A DNA stretch of 47,348 bases from NCBI GenBank assembly GCA_031276915.1, contig JAISME010000191.1:1-47348 (forward strand), given 5' to 3'. Of the stretch, positions 34,496-44,702 are shown piece after piece. The position numbers were made by a program, and so were the translations under genes. The stretch's first letter is position 1, and the number at the start of each line of letters is the position of its first letter. A model generated the notes under the pieces. It worked only from the letters and a program-made list of their open reading frames with translations, searched no databases and was not told the DNA's origin. This DNA is from Zoogloeaceae bacterium (GTDB taxonomy: Bacteria > Pseudomonadota > Gammaproteobacteria > Burkholderiales > Rhodocyclaceae).

Positions 34496-34501
34496 TAGAA
34501 T
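34496..34501 (+). promoter_or_regulatory. Likely -10 element of typA
   Basis: TAGAAT lies 30 bases before the typA start. I see no good -35 at 16-18 bases, so the call is tentative. Confidence 0.3.
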
Positions 34502-34530
34502 CCGCGTTTTTCTTCCCGGTAACCCACATT

Positions 34531-36372
34531 ATGTCCGTCCGCCCCATTCGCAACATTGCCATTATCGCCCATGTCGATCATGGCAAGACGACGCTCGTTG
34601 ACCAGCTTTTGCGCCAGTCCGGAACCTTCGCCGCGCATCAGCAGGTTTCCGAGCGGGTGATGGATTCCAACGATCTCGAAAAGGAGCGCGGCATCACCAT
34701 CCTTGCCAAGAATACCTCGGTGGAATATGAAGGCATTCACATCAATATTGTGGACACGCCGGGTCATGCCGATTTTGGCGGCGAGGTCGAGCGGGTGCTG
34801 GGCATGGTCGATGGCGTGTTGCTCCTGGTCGACGCCGTGGAAGGGCCAATGCCGCAAACCCGCTTTGTCACCAAGAAAGCGCTCGGGCTGGGGCTTTGCC
34901 CGATTGTGGTCGTAAACAAGGTCGACCGCGACGGCGCCAATCCGGACAACGCCATCAACCACACGTTCGACCTCTTCGACAAACTGGGCGCAAGCGACCG
35001 GCAACTGGATTTTCCCATCGTTTACGCTTCCGGCCTGAACGGCTGGGCGGCGCTGGACCTGAAAGCACCGCGCGAAAACATGCGACCGCTTTTCGAGACC
35101 ATCTTGAGCCACATCCCCGCGCCGGAAGCGGATGTGGACGCGCCCTTGCAATTGCAGGTCTCCGCGCTCGATTACAGCTCCTACGTGGGCCGCATCGGCG
35201 TGGGTCGTGTCCGGCGCGGACAGGTGAAGCCCGGCCAGCAAGTGATGGTGATGTTTGGCTCCGAGGAAGAATCCGCGCAGCACGAACGCGCGCCCTTCAA
35301 GGCGAAAATCGGGCAGGTGTTTGGCTTCAAGGGCCTGCACAAGGTGGAGCTGGAAGCGGGCCAGGCTGGCGACATCATCCAGGTAACGGGGATTGAGGAT
35401 CTAGCCCTGGGTTGCACGCTTGCCGACCCGGAAAAACCGGAATCTCTTCCCTTGCTGAAAATCGACGAGCCGACGCTCGCCATGCAGTTCATGGTCAATA
35501 CAAGTCCGCTCGCGGGCACTGAAGGGAAATTCGTCACCAGCAGGCAAATCCGCGACCGCTTGCACAGGGAGCTCCTCATTGACATGGCGCTGCGTGTGGA
35601 GGACACGCCCAACGGCGACGTATTCGACGTTTGCGGGCGTGGCGAGCTGCACCTTTCCATCCTGCTCGAAAACATGCGTCGCGAAGGCTACGAACTGGCA
35701 GTGGGGCGTCCCCGCGTGGTTAAGCGCGTGGTCGATGGCGTGGAGTGCGAGCCCTACGAAATGCTGACCGTAGACATGGAGGAGGCGCACCAGGGCGGCG
35801 TCATGGAATCGCTGGGTTTGCGCAAGGGCGACATGCTGGACATGGTTCCGGACGGTCGCGGCCGGGTGCGTATCGAATACCGGATTCCGGCGCGCGGCCT
35901 CATTGGTTTTCAGGGTGAATTCATGAATCTCACGCGTGGCACGGGTCTCATGAGCCACGTTTTTGACGAATACGCGCCGACGCGGGAAGGCGGTGTCGCC
36001 GAGCGCAGGAATGGCGTTCTCATCTCGCAGGAAAGCGGCGAAGCCGTTGCCTATGCTCTCTGGAAATTGCAGGACAGGGGGCGCATGTTTGTGAATCCCG
36101 GCGAAAAACTCTACGAAGGCATGATCATCGGCGTCCACAGCCGCGACAACGACCTTGTGGTGAACCCGGTGAAAGGAAAGCAGCTCACCAACATCCGCGC
36201 CTCCGGCACCGACGAGGCCGTGCGCCTCGTCCCCCCTGTGCTTCTGACACTGGAATCGGCCATCGAATTCATCGCCGATGACGAGCTCGTGGAAATCACG
36301 CCGAAAAATATCCGCCTGAGAAAACGGTATCTGACGGAAATCGAAAGAAAACGAGCTCTGCGTCCGACATAG
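34531..36372 (+). CDS. typA: Ribosome-associated GTPase TypA/BipA
   Basis: The 613-residue product has the translational GTPase motifs [10 protein letters not shown] (G1), ERGITI (G2), [11 protein letters not shown] (G3), NKVDRDGA (G4), then EF-G-like domains and the BipA-specific C-terminal region ([25 protein letters not shown]). It binds ribosomes and helps 50S assembly and stress or cold adaptation. ATG at 34531 gives the canonical start; the frame extends to TTG at 34492, which lies upstream of the -10-like element. Confidence 0.96.
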   Translation: MSVRPIRNIAIIAHVDHGKTTLVDQLLRQSGTFAAHQQVSERVMDSNDLEKERGITILAKNTSVEYEGIHINIVDTPGHADFGGEVERVLGMVDGVLLLVDAVEGPMPQTRFVTKKALGLGLCPIVVVNKVDRDGANPDNAINHTFDLFDKLGASDRQLDFPIVYASGLNGWAALDLKAPRENMRPLFETILSHIPAPEADVDAPLQLQVSALDYSSYVGRIGVGRVRRGQVKPGQQVMVMFGSEEESAQHERAPFKAKIGQVFGFKGLHKVELEAGQAGDIIQVTGIEDLALGCTLADPEKPESLPLLKIDEPTLAMQFMVNTSPLAGTEGKFVTSRQIRDRLHRELLIDMALRVEDTPNGDVFDVCGRGELHLSILLENMRREGYELAVGRPRVVKRVVDGVECEPYEMLTVDMEEAHQGGVMESLGLRKGDMLDMVPDGRGRVRIEYRIPARGLIGFQGEFMNLTRGTGLMSHVFDEYAPTREGGVAERRNGVLISQESGEAVAYALWKLQDRGRMFVNPGEKLYEGMIIGVHSRDNDLVVNPVKGKQLTNIRASGTDEAVRLVPPVLLTLESAIEFIADDELVEITPKNIRLRKRYLTEIERKRALRPT

Positions 36373-36588
36373 CAGGATGATAAATCCGCGCGATCTCCGC
36401 GTGCCCGCTTTTGCCATATCGGGCGGTCAATCAATGAATGCTGTCGCATTTCTCCGCAGGGAATTCCTGGAGGGGGAGGGGGGCAGGATGGTTTCTACAG
36501 CGCCGGGCGCAAAATATAAGAATAGATCAAGGGGATCCGATTGAATTTCCAAAGATTCCCACTTCAGGGGAAAACCTGAAAAGAATTG

Positions 36589-36664
36589 TGGTGCCGGAGA
36601 AGAGATTCGAACTCCCGACCTTCGCATTACGAATGCGCTGCTCTACCAGCTGAGCTACACCGGC
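36589..36664 (-). tRNA. tRNA-Thr (anticodon CGT)
   Basis: The 76-base minus-strand sequence begins GCCGGTGTAGCTC and ends CCGGCACCA, with CCA encoded. The anticodon loop TTCGTAA gives anticodon CGT, which reads ACG (Thr). The D-arm/anticodon segment GCAGCGCATTCGTAATGCG is the same as in E. coli tRNA-Thr(CGT) as I remember it. The T-loop TTCGAAT is normal. One U-U mismatch is seen in the acceptor stem (positions 6-67). Confidence 0.93.
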
Positions 36665-36674
36665 AAAGCGTATA

Positions 36675-36703
36675 ATTATACATTTCGCGCCTTGTGCAGG
36701 CAA
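36675..36703 (-). promoter_or_regulatory. Sigma-70 promoter of tRNA-Thr
   Basis: On the minus strand TTGCCT (36703-36698), 17 bases, and a consensus TATAAT (36680-36675) precede the tRNA by 10 bases. Confidence 0.8.
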
Positions 36704-36725
36704 TGGTCTTGATAACCTCCTTTTC

Positions 36726-38351
36726 ATGAATCTTCTTCGCGCGCTCGCTACCGTCAGCGGCATGACCATGTTTTCCCGCATTCTGGGTTTCGCGCGGGAT
36801 TACGTGATTGCCGATGTTTTCAAGACCAGTTTCACCGACGCATTCTTTGTTGCTTTCAAGTTGCCCAACCTGCTGCGGCGGCTGTTCGCCGAAGGCGCGT
36901 TCTCACAGGCCTTCGTGCCGATTCTGGGAGAATACAAAAACAAACAGGGGATCGAGCGAACACGGGAACTGCTGAATCACACGGCGACCGTCCTGAGTTT
37001 TGTCCTTTTCCTTGTGACCTGCCTGGGCGTTCTGGTCGCGCCGGCGCTGGTCCTGGCCTCCGCGCCGGGATTTACGGCGGAGCCGGGCAAATTCGCGCTC
37101 ACCGTCACGCTTACCCGCATTGCCTTTCCCTATATCCTGTTCATGTCGCTCACCGCGATGGCGGCGGGCATCCTGAACACCTGGAGCCGTTTTGTCATTC
37201 CCGCGCTCACGCCGGCGCTCCTGAATTTCAGCTTCATCGGCATGGCGCTTTTCGCCGCCCCCTGGTTCGACCCACCCATCCTGGCGCTTGCCTGGGCCGT
37301 ATTCCTGGGCGGCGTGTTGCAACTGGGGCTGCAACTGGTCGCGTTGCGCCGGATCGGCATGCTGCCGCGTCCTTCCCTGCGGATTTCGCGCGCCTGGCGG
37401 GACGAGGGCGTGCGCCGTATCCTGAAGCTCATGGCGCCCGCGACCCTGGGCGTTTCGGTCTCGCAAGTCAGCCTCCTCATCAACACCATCTTCGCTTCCT
37501 GCCTGGTGAGCGGCAGCGTTTCCTGGCTTTATTACGCCGACCGCCTGATGGAACTTCCCGCCGGAGTGCTGGGCGCGGCGCTTGGCGCCATTCTGTTGCC
37601 CTCGCTCGTCAAATGCCACGCCACGGATGACTGGGAAAACTACCGGCGCATCTTGGACTGGGGATTGCGTCTCACCTTGCTGCTTGCGCTTCCTGCCGCG
37701 CTTGCCCTCGCTATTTTGTCCATGCCGCTGATTGCCACCCTGTTTCATCATGGCGCGTTCACGGCGCACGATGTGCTGCAAACCCGTGTGGCGCTCGTTG
37801 CCTACAGCTTTGGGTTGACCGGCATGATCCTGGTCAAGGTGCTGGCTCCCGGCTTTTACGCGCGCCAGGACATCAGGACACCGGTCAGGATCGCCCTTCT
37901 TTCGCTTGCCGCCACGCAGTGCATGAACCTCATGTTCATTTTTGGACTTGGCTTTGCGCATTTTGGATTTCTTCCCTCGGTCGCGAGCCTGCGCCACATC
38001 ATCACACACTTCGATCAGATACGTTTCGGACACGCTGGCCTTGCGCTTTCCATCGGACTTGCCGCCTGCTTCAACGCCTTCCTGCTTTACCGGGGGCTGT
38101 GCCGCCGCCATGTTTTCACACCCTTGCCGGGATGGCGCGGTTTCAGCCTGAAGCTCCTGCCGGCGCTCGGCATCCTCGGCGTCACATTGTGGTTCGGCAT
38201 GGGCAGCGCGGAACACTGGCTCGCCTATGGCTTTGCCGAGCGCCTGGCGCGCCTGGGCATCCTGGTGGCGGGCGGCATGGTTGTCTATTTCGCCGCGCTC
38301 TGGTTCCTGGGATTCCGGCCAGGGGATTTTAAACTGGCCGCCGCGACCTGA
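36726..38351 (+). CDS. murJ: Lipid II flippase MurJ (MviN)
   Basis: The 541-residue product has about 14 membrane helices. It starts MNLLRALATVSGMTMFSRILG and contains the family motif FKLPNLLRRLFAEGAFSQAF and the Arg/Asp-lined cavity segments LLINTIFAS and YYADRLMELPAGVLG. It moves lipid-linked peptidoglycan precursor across the inner membrane. It is divergent from the tRNA-Thr gene, and their upstream regions overlap in about 60 bases. A weak ATCC-CAG-GGAT hairpin with GTTTTTT follows the stop (38352-38369). Confidence 0.96.
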   Translation: MNLLRALATVSGMTMFSRILGFARDYVIADVFKTSFTDAFFVAFKLPNLLRRLFAEGAFSQAFVPILGEYKNKQGIERTRELLNHTATVLSFVLFLVTCLGVLVAPALVLASAPGFTAEPGKFALTVTLTRIAFPYILFMSLTAMAAGILNTWSRFVIPALTPALLNFSFIGMALFAAPWFDPPILALAWAVFLGGVLQLGLQLVALRRIGMLPRPSLRISRAWRDEGVRRILKLMAPATLGVSVSQVSLLINTIFASCLVSGSVSWLYYADRLMELPAGVLGAALGAILLPSLVKCHATDDWENYRRILDWGLRLTLLLALPAALALAILSMPLIATLFHHGAFTAHDVLQTRVALVAYSFGLTGMILVKVLAPGFYARQDIRTPVRIALLSLAATQCMNLMFIFGLGFAHFGFLPSVASLRHIITHFDQIRFGHAGLALSIGLAACFNAFLLYRGLCRRHVFTPLPGWRGFSLKLLPALGILGVTLWFGMGSAEHWLAYGFAERLARLGILVAGGMVVYFAALWFLGFRPGDFKLAAAT

Positions 38352-38424
38352 ATCCCAGGGATGTTTTTTGCATGAAATTGCCGTATGGCGCGATTGCGTG
38401 TACAGTCTTTTCCCCGCATAACAC

Positions 38425-39426
38425 ATGGGATTTCGGATGCATGTCGCCGATGCCGTACACGCTGTGTCTTCCACGATGATCGTCGTACAGGACGTCACTT
38501 ACGATTATCCCGGCCATCGGGCGCTTGACGGAGTCGGCTTTGAATTGCCGGCGGCTTCCATTACGGCGCTGGTCGGACCGAATGGCGCGGGGAAAACCAC
38601 GCTCCTGCGCACCATGGCGGCGCTGGAGGAGCCGATGGAAGGCCATATTTTCATGAATGGCCTTGATATCTGGGAAACGCCGCGCGCGGCGCACCGGATC
38701 ATGGGCTATCTTCCGGATCATTTCGGCCTGTACAAGGATTTGAGCGTTCGCTGTTGTCTGCTCCACGCTGCCTGTGCCCGCAACTTTGCCGATGATGAAG
38801 CGGAAGAAGCTGTGCAATGGGCGGCAAGACAGGTTGCGCTGGAAGCCAGTCTGGACGATCGCGCCGGAACGCTTTCCCGCGGACAACGCCAACGCCTGGC
38901 GTTGGCGCAGGCCATCGTGCATCGTCCCATGGTCCTGCTTCTCGACGAACCTGCTTCCGGTCTTGATCCACAGGCGCGCGCGGATTTGTCCCGTTTGATG
39001 AAGAACCTGGCCGCTGCCGGAATGACCTTGCTGATCTCCTCCCACATTCTCGCCGAACTGGAAGATTACTGCACGGCCATGCTGGTGCTGGAGCAGGGGC
39101 GGCTACTCTCGCACCGGCGACTGGAGACAGCGCACAGCAACACCTCGGACATCCCCTCTGAACGGACGTTTCGCCTGCGCCTGGCCGCGGGAACGGAAAG
39201 CGACCTGGCGTGTCGTCTTTCTGCCTGGCTGTCCGAGCGTCATGTGCGCGCGGAATTCGCTGGAGAAGCCGTTTGGACGCTCACTGGCGTGCTGGACGAG
39301 GCCGCGCAGGCGCGCCTGCTGCGCGAGCTGGCGAGCACGTGGGATGTGCTGGAATTCATGCCGCAAACGCGCAATTTGCAGGAAATGTATTTGCAGGCGT
39401 TTGCCGCACGGGAGAGCGGGGTATGA
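38425..39426 (+). CDS. ABC transporter ATP-binding protein
   Basis: The 333-residue ATPase has Walker A (GPNGAGKTT), the Q-loop region, the signature LSRGQRQRLALAQA, Walker B (VLLLDEPASGLDP) and the H-loop (LLISSHIL). The extended C-terminal domain and overall layout resemble GldA/NatA-type exporters that work with ABC-2 permeases. The start is uncertain: ATG at 38425, 38437 and 38476 are all in frame, none has a good ribosome site, and the ATPase fold would begin just after 38476. Its stop overlaps the permease start (ATGA). Confidence 0.87.
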   Translation: MGFRMHVADAVHAVSSTMIVVQDVTYDYPGHRALDGVGFELPAASITALVGPNGAGKTTLLRTMAALEEPMEGHIFMNGLDIWETPRAAHRIMGYLPDHFGLYKDLSVRCCLLHAACARNFADDEAEEAVQWAARQVALEASLDDRAGTLSRGQRQRLALAQAIVHRPMVLLLDEPASGLDPQARADLSRLMKNLAAAGMTLLISSHILAELEDYCTAMLVLEQGRLLSHRRLETAHSNTSDIPSERTFRLRLAAGTESDLACRLSAWLSERHVRAEFAGEAVWTLTGVLDEAAQARLLRELASTWDVLEFMPQTRNLQEMYLQAFAARESGV

Positions 39427-40823
39427 GTACCTTCAATCCGGAATTCAGGCGCCACCTCTGGCTGGAATTGTCGTTGCCGCGTTTGATCCTCATGCCGATG
39501 CTGATCGCGTTGAGCTGGTTGTGCATCGTCGTGGCCTTTGGCGGATTTGGCGAGGAACAGCTCAGGCAGAAGATATTGGCCTTTTCCCTGTTCGGCTTTA
39601 CCACCGTCACGATCTTGTGGGGAAGCGTGCAAGCCTACAATAGCGTGTACCGGGAATTTGCCGAAGGCACCTGGGATGGTCAGCGCATGTCGGCGCTCAC
39701 TCCCTGGCAGATGGCGTGGGGCAAGCTCCTGGGCGCCACTGTTTTCACCTGGTATGGCGGTATCCTTCTGCTGGCGATTGCCGGCGCGAGCGCGCATCAG
39801 CTCGGGTATCCGAATCCGGATATTTTTCTTTATGGGACGGGGACCATTTGCGTTACCGTGTTCATGCATGCCCTTGCCATGATGTATGCGCTGCTTGCCT
39901 GTCGTCGAAAACCGGACGGCGGCGCGCGCTTTGGCATCGGTGGCGTTTTGTCCATGGTCCTGTTGCTGGGCTTGTTCCAAACGTTCTATTTCAGTTCCGG
40001 CAATACTTTTGGTTCGCACATGACCTGGTGGCATCACGACTGGCTTGCCCGGAAGTTCGTGGTGTGCTCCCTGCTTGCCCTGGCTGTCTGGGCGCTGACC
40101 GGGTTGTGGCTCTTCATGCGCGCCGAGCTCCTGTCGCGTAACGCCATCTGGTGGTGGCCGTTCTTCCTCGTATTCTGGATGATCTGGGGTGCGGGGTTCG
40201 TGCGGGAATACGAGGAGTGGTTCGGCTTTTTCAGCGTCTGCGATGGCCTGATCTGGATCGGTGTCTATGTGCTGCTCCTGACTGGTCGCAAGGATCAAAG
40301 CGCGTGGCTGCGCCTTATCGCCGCGTACCGGCGCGAGGACAAGGCGCTGACGTTGCGTTTGTTGCCTTATTGGCTCCGTAACCTTGTCATCGCCATTGGC
40401 GTGGGTATCGTCGCCATATGTTTCGGACCGGAAGCATCCTTCTGGCGGCACACGCTTATCCTGTTGAGCATCTGCCTGTTCGTCCTGCGGGACGTTGCCG
40501 TGATTCTCTGGATCAATCTCGCGCCCAATCCGCGCCGTGCCGACGGTATGATGCTGGTGTTCCTGTTCGTTGCTTACGGCTTGCTGCCCTTTTTGACCGA
40601 CCACACATGGCGCGACTTCACGTTGGCCTTGCTGCCGCCATTCATGGACATTCTTCGCCATGTCCATGACCCTGGAATTACCCCGAAGGTGGTCAAGAGT
40701 CTCGTTGCGGCCCTGGTGCAGGCCATGCTCGCCTTGTATCTTTTCCGGAATCGCTGGACAGCGGTATTTGGACGTCGAGAGGAGATGAACGGGAAACAGC
40801 AAAAAATGGCGCGTTCCGCCTGA
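39423..40823 (+). CDS. ABC-2 type membrane permease component
   Basis: The 466-residue product begins with a short cytoplasmic segment and has about 10-12 hydrophobic helices, for example LILMPMLIALSWLCIVVAFG and FVVCSLLALAVWALTGLWLF. A YNSVYREFAEGTWDGQRMSA segment after the second helix looks like the coupling region of ABC-2 permeases. The ATG at 39423 overlaps the stop of the ATPase gene, so the two proteins are made together and form an exporter. The substrate is unknown. Confidence 0.75.
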   Translation: MSTFNPEFRRHLWLELSLPRLILMPMLIALSWLCIVVAFGGFGEEQLRQKILAFSLFGFTTVTILWGSVQAYNSVYREFAEGTWDGQRMSALTPWQMAWGKLLGATVFTWYGGILLLAIAGASAHQLGYPNPDIFLYGTGTICVTVFMHALAMMYALLACRRKPDGGARFGIGGVLSMVLLLGLFQTFYFSSGNTFGSHMTWWHHDWLARKFVVCSLLALAVWALTGLWLFMRAELLSRNAIWWWPFFLVFWMIWGAGFVREYEEWFGFFSVCDGLIWIGVYVLLLTGRKDQSAWLRLIAAYRREDKALTLRLLPYWLRNLVIAIGVGIVAICFGPEASFWRHTLILLSICLFVLRDVAVILWINLAPNPRRADGMMLVFLFVAYGLLPFLTDHTWRDFTLALLPPFMDILRHVHDPGITPKVVKSLVAALVQAMLALYLFRNRWTAVFGRREEMNGKQQKMARSA

Positions 40824-40873
40824 AAAATGGAATACGGGAAAATCTATCCGTTCCGCGCCTGAGAAAAATCATG

Positions 40874-40879
40874 TATAAT
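40874..40879 (+). promoter_or_regulatory. Consensus -10 element directly before a start codon
   Basis: TATAAT ends seven bases before the ATG at 40887. A weak TTCCGC lies 17 bases upstream (40851-40856). A start at the usual distance would fall on or beside the A of the ATG. Confidence 0.55.
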
Positions 40880-40886
40880 CACGCAC

Positions 40887-41291
40887 ATGCCTTTGAATCC
40901 ACTTGTTTCTTCGCTCATCAGCAGCATCATTTCGGCGATCTTGGAAGCGCCTTCCGCGCCTCCGCCGCAAACGCCGCAGTCGATGGGTGTGCCTTACGGC
41001 TTGACGCGGATGTTTCCGGGCAATGCCGTGTCGGGGTCGCTGGATAGCGCACCCAGGCTGGGCAAGGTATCGATCAGCGGCAAGACATTCCCTGCCGCGC
41101 CAGGGTTGCAGATTCGCAACGAATTCAATCGTATTGTTCTGCCTTCCATGCTGTCCGGTTCCAATTTCCCGGTTCTCTATCAAATGGACGCAACGGGCGC
41201 GAACGTGTGGCGCATCTGGATTTTGACGCCGTCGGAAATATCCGCGCTGAAAATCTCCATGCCGTCTCCGCTGCCCATGCCGCTCTATTGA
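40887..41291 (+). CDS. Unknown small protein
   Basis: I do not recognise this 134-residue protein. It has an amphipathic or hydrophobic N-terminus (LVSSLISSIISAILEAP), a Pro-rich stretch, and then a compact predicted beta-rich part (LGKVSISGKTFPAAPG, PVLYQMDATGANVWRIWIL). The residues VWRIWILT near the end suggest a small globular domain. No ribosome-binding sequence precedes ATG at 40887, and a TATAAT lies seven bases away, so a leaderless message is possible. It sits between the ABC permease and miaB on the same strand, with no shared operon signs. Confidence 0.55.
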   Translation: MPLNPLVSSLISSIISAILEAPSAPPPQTPQSMGVPYGLTRMFPGNAVSGSLDSAPRLGKVSISGKTFPAAPGLQIRNEFNRIVLPSMLSGSNFPVLYQMDATGANVWRIWILTPSEISALKISMPSPLPMPLY

Positions 41292-41342
41292 TCCAGCGCG
41301 TGCCTGTTCCGGTTTCGCGTCTGTTTTCCCTGGTTTTCTTTT

Positions 41343-42677
41343 ATGTCCAAGAAACTGTTCATCCGCACTTTCGGGTGCCAGATGAACGCATACGATTCGG
41401 ACAAGATGGCCGATGTGCTTGCCGAACACGAGGCAATCATCAGAACCGACCGGCCCGAGGAAGCGGACATCATCCTGTTCAACACCTGTTCCGTGCGTGA
41501 AAAAGCGCAGGAAAAGGTGTTTCACGATCTGGGGCGCATCCGGCGCCTGAAAGCGCAAAACCCCGACCTCCTGATTGGCGTTGGCGGCTGTGTCGCCAGC
41601 CAGGAAGGCGAGGCCATCATCACGCGCGCGCCCTATGTCGATCTGGTTTTCGGTCCGCAGACCCTGCATCGGCTGCCACAGCTCATTACCGAGCGACGCG
41701 AGAAAGGCGCGCCGGTCGTTGACATTTCCTTTCCCGAAATCGAGAAATTCGACGCCATGCCGCCTGCCGGGACCAGGGGGTCGTCCGCCTTCGTCTCTGT
41801 CATGGAAGGGTGCTCCAAATTCTGTACCTTCTGCATCATTCCCTATACGCGCGGCGACGAAATTTCCCGGCCTTTCGACGATGTGCTGACGGAAATCGCG
41901 GGGCTTGCGGATGCCGGGGTGCGGGAAGTGACCCTGCTCGGACAAAATGTCAATGCCTATCGGGGCGCTCTGGGGAAAGGTGGCGAACAGGCCGATCTCG
42001 CGATGCTGATCGAGTACACGGCGGAAATTCCCGGTATCGAACGCATTCGTTACACCACCTCGCATCCGCGCGAGATGACAGAACGGTTGATCGCGGCCTA
42101 CACGCGCGTGCCCAAGCTGGTTTCACATCTGCATCTGCCTGTGCAGGCCGGCTCGGACCGCGTGCTGGCGGCCATGAAGCGCGGCTATACGGCACTGGAA
42201 TACAAGTCGGTCGCGCGCAGGCTGCGCGCCGCGCGGCCCGACATCGCGCTCTCGTCGGATTTCATCGTCGGTTTCCCCGGTGAGACAGAGGCCGATTTCG
42301 AGAAAACCTTGCAATTGATCGACGAAGTTGGCTTTGATGCGTCGTTCTCTTTTCTTTTCAGTCCTCGCCCCGGCACTCCGGCGGCGGAAATGGCGGACGA
42401 TACGCCCAGGGAAGTGAAATCGGCGCGCCTCACCCGCTTGCAGGAACGTATCGAAGACGGGGCGCAGGCTATCTCCCGGGCGATGATCGGCACGATCCAG
42501 CGGGTTTTGGTCGAGGGCGTCTCCCGGAAGAATCCCGGCGAACTGGCCGGGCGCACCGACAACAACCGCGTTGTCAATTTCGTCGGCAATCCGCGCCAGA
42601 TCCATCACTTCATCGATGTCCGGGTTACCGGGGCGCTGCCGCATTCCCTGCGGGGAGAGGTAGTGATACATGACTAG
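41343..42677 (+). CDS. miaB: tRNA methylthiotransferase MiaB
   Basis: The 444-residue radical-SAM enzyme has the N-terminal cluster cysteines in FGCQMN, NTCSVRE and GGCVASQ, the SAM-cluster motif [16 protein letters not shown], and a C-terminal TRAM domain ([20 protein letters not shown]). It adds a methylthio group to i6A37 of tRNAs reading UNN codons, consuming iron-sulfur clusters and sulfur. It overlaps the next gene by eight bases, the standard miaB-phoH (ybeZ) arrangement. Confidence 0.96.
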   Translation: MSKKLFIRTFGCQMNAYDSDKMADVLAEHEAIIRTDRPEEADIILFNTCSVREKAQEKVFHDLGRIRRLKAQNPDLLIGVGGCVASQEGEAIITRAPYVDLVFGPQTLHRLPQLITERREKGAPVVDISFPEIEKFDAMPPAGTRGSSAFVSVMEGCSKFCTFCIIPYTRGDEISRPFDDVLTEIAGLADAGVREVTLLGQNVNAYRGALGKGGEQADLAMLIEYTAEIPGIERIRYTTSHPREMTERLIAAYTRVPKLVSHLHLPVQAGSDRVLAAMKRGYTALEYKSVARRLRAARPDIALSSDFIVGFPGETEADFEKTLQLIDEVGFDASFSFLFSPRPGTPAAEMADDTPREVKSARLTRLQERIEDGAQAISRAMIGTIQRVLVEGVSRKNPGELAGRTDNNRVVNFVGNPRQIHHFIDVRVTGALPHSLRGEVVIHD

Positions 42678-43650
42678 GAAAACCACAATCGCGCAACATT
42701 CGCTGGAATTGCTCCTGACTCCCGTTGACAATGCGCGGTTGGCCAACTTGTGCGGGCCGCTTGATGAAAACCTGCGCCAGATCGAAAGCGCGCTGGATGT
42801 GGTGATTGCCCGTCGCAACGAACGTCTGACGGTGCGTGGCGCGGCGGCGGCGGATGCCGTGAAGATTCTGGAACGTTTCTACGAGCAGGCTGTGGCGGAT
42901 CTGTCGATCGACGCGATCCAGCTTGGCCTGATTGAATTCCGCAATGCGCCCATCCGTCGTCTTTCCGTGCCGGGTGGTCCCGTCGAGGGTCCGCAACTGG
43001 TGACGCGCAAGACCGAGTTGCATGGTCGCACGCCGCGCCAGGTCGAATACCTGAAGCATATCCAGGAGCACGATATCACCTTCGGCATCGGTCCGGCAGG
43101 CACCGGCAAGACCTATCTGGCCGTCGCCTGTGCTGTCGACGCCTTCGAGCGCGATCTGGTCGAGCGCATCGTGCTTACGCGCCCGGCGGTGGAGGCGGGC
43201 GAACGCCTGGGTTTCCTGCCCGGCGATCTGGCGCAGAAGGTTGATCCCTACCTGCGTCCCCTTTATGACGCCCTTTACGATCTGATGGGCTTCGACCGCG
43301 TCGGCAAGCTCTACGAAAAAGGCGCGCTGGAAATCGCGCCGTTGGCGTTCATGCGTGGTCGCACCCTGAACCATGCGTTCGTGATTCTGGACGAGGCGCA
43401 AAATACCACGCCCGAACAGATGAAGATGTTTCTCACCCGCATCGGCATCGGCGCCAAGGCTGTGGTGACCGGCGATCCCTCGCAGGTCGACTTGCCCAGG
43501 GGGCAAGGGAGCGGCCTTGCCGACGCGGTCGGTATCCTGTCGGAAGTACGCGGCATCGCCATCACCCGTTTCCTGAAGGAAGATGTGGTGCGTCACCCGC
43601 TGGTTGCGCGCATCGTGGCGGCCTACGAGGGCGCGCAGGGAAAACCGTGA
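42670..43650 (+). CDS. ybeZ: PhoH-like ATPase (YbeZ)
   Basis: The 326-residue product has Walker [17 protein letters not shown], the segment [17 protein letters not shown], and Walker [22 protein letters not shown] with the [11 protein letters not shown] motif (here [11 protein letters not shown]). It is linked to RNA metabolism and ribosome maturation with YbeY. In most proteobacteria ybeY follows immediately. Here a terminator-like hairpin (43670) and an alpha/beta hydrolase follow instead. Confidence 0.93.
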   Translation: MTRKTTIAQHSLELLLTPVDNARLANLCGPLDENLRQIESALDVVIARRNERLTVRGAAAADAVKILERFYEQAVADLSIDAIQLGLIEFRNAPIRRLSVPGGPVEGPQLVTRKTELHGRTPRQVEYLKHIQEHDITFGIGPAGTGKTYLAVACAVDAFERDLVERIVLTRPAVEAGERLGFLPGDLAQKVDPYLRPLYDALYDLMGFDRVGKLYEKGALEIAPLAFMRGRTLNHAFVILDEAQNTTPEQMKMFLTRIGIGAKAVVTGDPSQVDLPRGQGSGLADAVGILSEVRGIAITRFLKEDVVRHPLVARIVAAYEGAQGKP

Positions 43651-43669
43651 GGGGGAAAAAAGGCGTGGC

Positions 43670-43710
43670 GCGTCCGGGCGCGCTCGTGTCCGGACGCGGC
43701 AAGATTTTTT
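43670..43710 (+). terminator. Probable terminator of miaB-ybeZ
   Basis: GCGTCCGG (43670-43677) pairs with CCGGACGC (43690-43697) across a 12-base loop, with TTTTTT seven bases further on (43705-43710). Confidence 0.55.
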
Positions 43711-43786
43711 CCTCCTCGCGCATTCCCGCTGTTTTCGCGTTCGCGGGCGGCAATTTCCCCCTTGTGTCTCACGTGTGAAAGCGGAT

Positions 43787-44689
43787 ATGCGCATCGACAT
43801 TGGCGATCTGTTTTTGGAAACCGAGGTACACGGCGACCCTGCCGCGCGGTCGGCCTTGATCCTGATTCAGGGTCTGGGAACGCCACTCATCCGCTGGCCC
43901 CGCGCGCTCATCGAGCGGCTTTGCGACGCGGGCCTGTGCGTGATCTGTTTCGATAACCGGGACATTGGGCTTTCCTCGCGCATGGACAAGCTGGGCAATC
44001 CGGATCTGAAGCGTTTACGCGGGCTGAACCCGTTTGCGCCCACTTTCGTGCCGGTGGCGACGTTGCCCTACACGCTTGCCGACATGGCGGACGATACCGT
44101 GCGCCTGATGGACGCACTCAACATTCGGGAGGCGCATGTCGCCGGGGCCTCGATGGGCGGCATGATTGCGCAGATCGTGGCGGCCAGTCAGCCGGCGCGT
44201 TGCCTGTCGCTTACGTCCATCATGTCCTCTTCGGGAAACCCCCTGTTGCCGCCGCCGACACCCGCCGCGCTCCGGGCGATGTTCGCGCCCCTGCCGCTTG
44301 GCCAGACCGAGGCCGCCATCGTGGCCGACAGTGTCCAGCGGCAGAAAGTCCTGATGAGTCCCGCTTATCCAACGCCGGATGACGAACTGACGGCCCAGTT
44401 CACCGCCGAATTCCGGCGTGGTTTTCATCCGATCGGAGTGGCGCGGCAGCTTGCGGCCTTGCTGATGGGGGGTGATCGGCGGCGCATGCTGGCTGGCATC
44501 TGCGCGCCGACGGTGGTGTTGCATGGCGCGGACGATCCCCTGATTCCCTTTGCCTGCGGACGGGATACCGCGGCCAGCATTCCCGGCGCGGAATTTCGGA
44601 TCGTGCCCGGCATGGGGCATGATTTCCCCGCCGCGCTCGCGCCAACTTTTGCCGAAGCAATCCTGGACGCGGCGCGCCGGGCGGAGTAG
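43787..44689 (+). CDS. Alpha/beta hydrolase
   Basis: The 300-residue cytoplasmic hydrolase has the nucleophile elbow GASMGGMIAQ, the oxyanion segment IQGLGTPLIRWP, the acid in LHGADDPLIPF, and the catalytic His in PGMGHDFP. Relatives include aclacinomycin methylesterase-type and other ester hydrolases, often called as general esterases. ATG at 43787 begins the fold directly; the frame is open for 68 codons upstream, but that part lies over the ybeZ end and the hairpin. The substrate is unknown. Confidence 0.85.
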   Translation: MRIDIGDLFLETEVHGDPAARSALILIQGLGTPLIRWPRALIERLCDAGLCVICFDNRDIGLSSRMDKLGNPDLKRLRGLNPFAPTFVPVATLPYTLADMADDTVRLMDALNIREAHVAGASMGGMIAQIVAASQPARCLSLTSIMSSSGNPLLPPPTPAALRAMFAPLPLGQTEAAIVADSVQRQKVLMSPAYPTPDDELTAQFTAEFRRGFHPIGVARQLAALLMGGDRRRMLAGICAPTVVLHGADDPLIPFACGRDTAASIPGAEFRIVPGMGHDFPAALAPTFAEAILDAARRAE

Positions 44690-44702
44690 TCGAAGAAAAA
44701 GC

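Noticed and set aside
36562-36582. TTCAGG/CCTGAA hairpin as the tRNA-Thr terminator
   Set aside because: No T-run follows on the minus strand, so it cannot be called.
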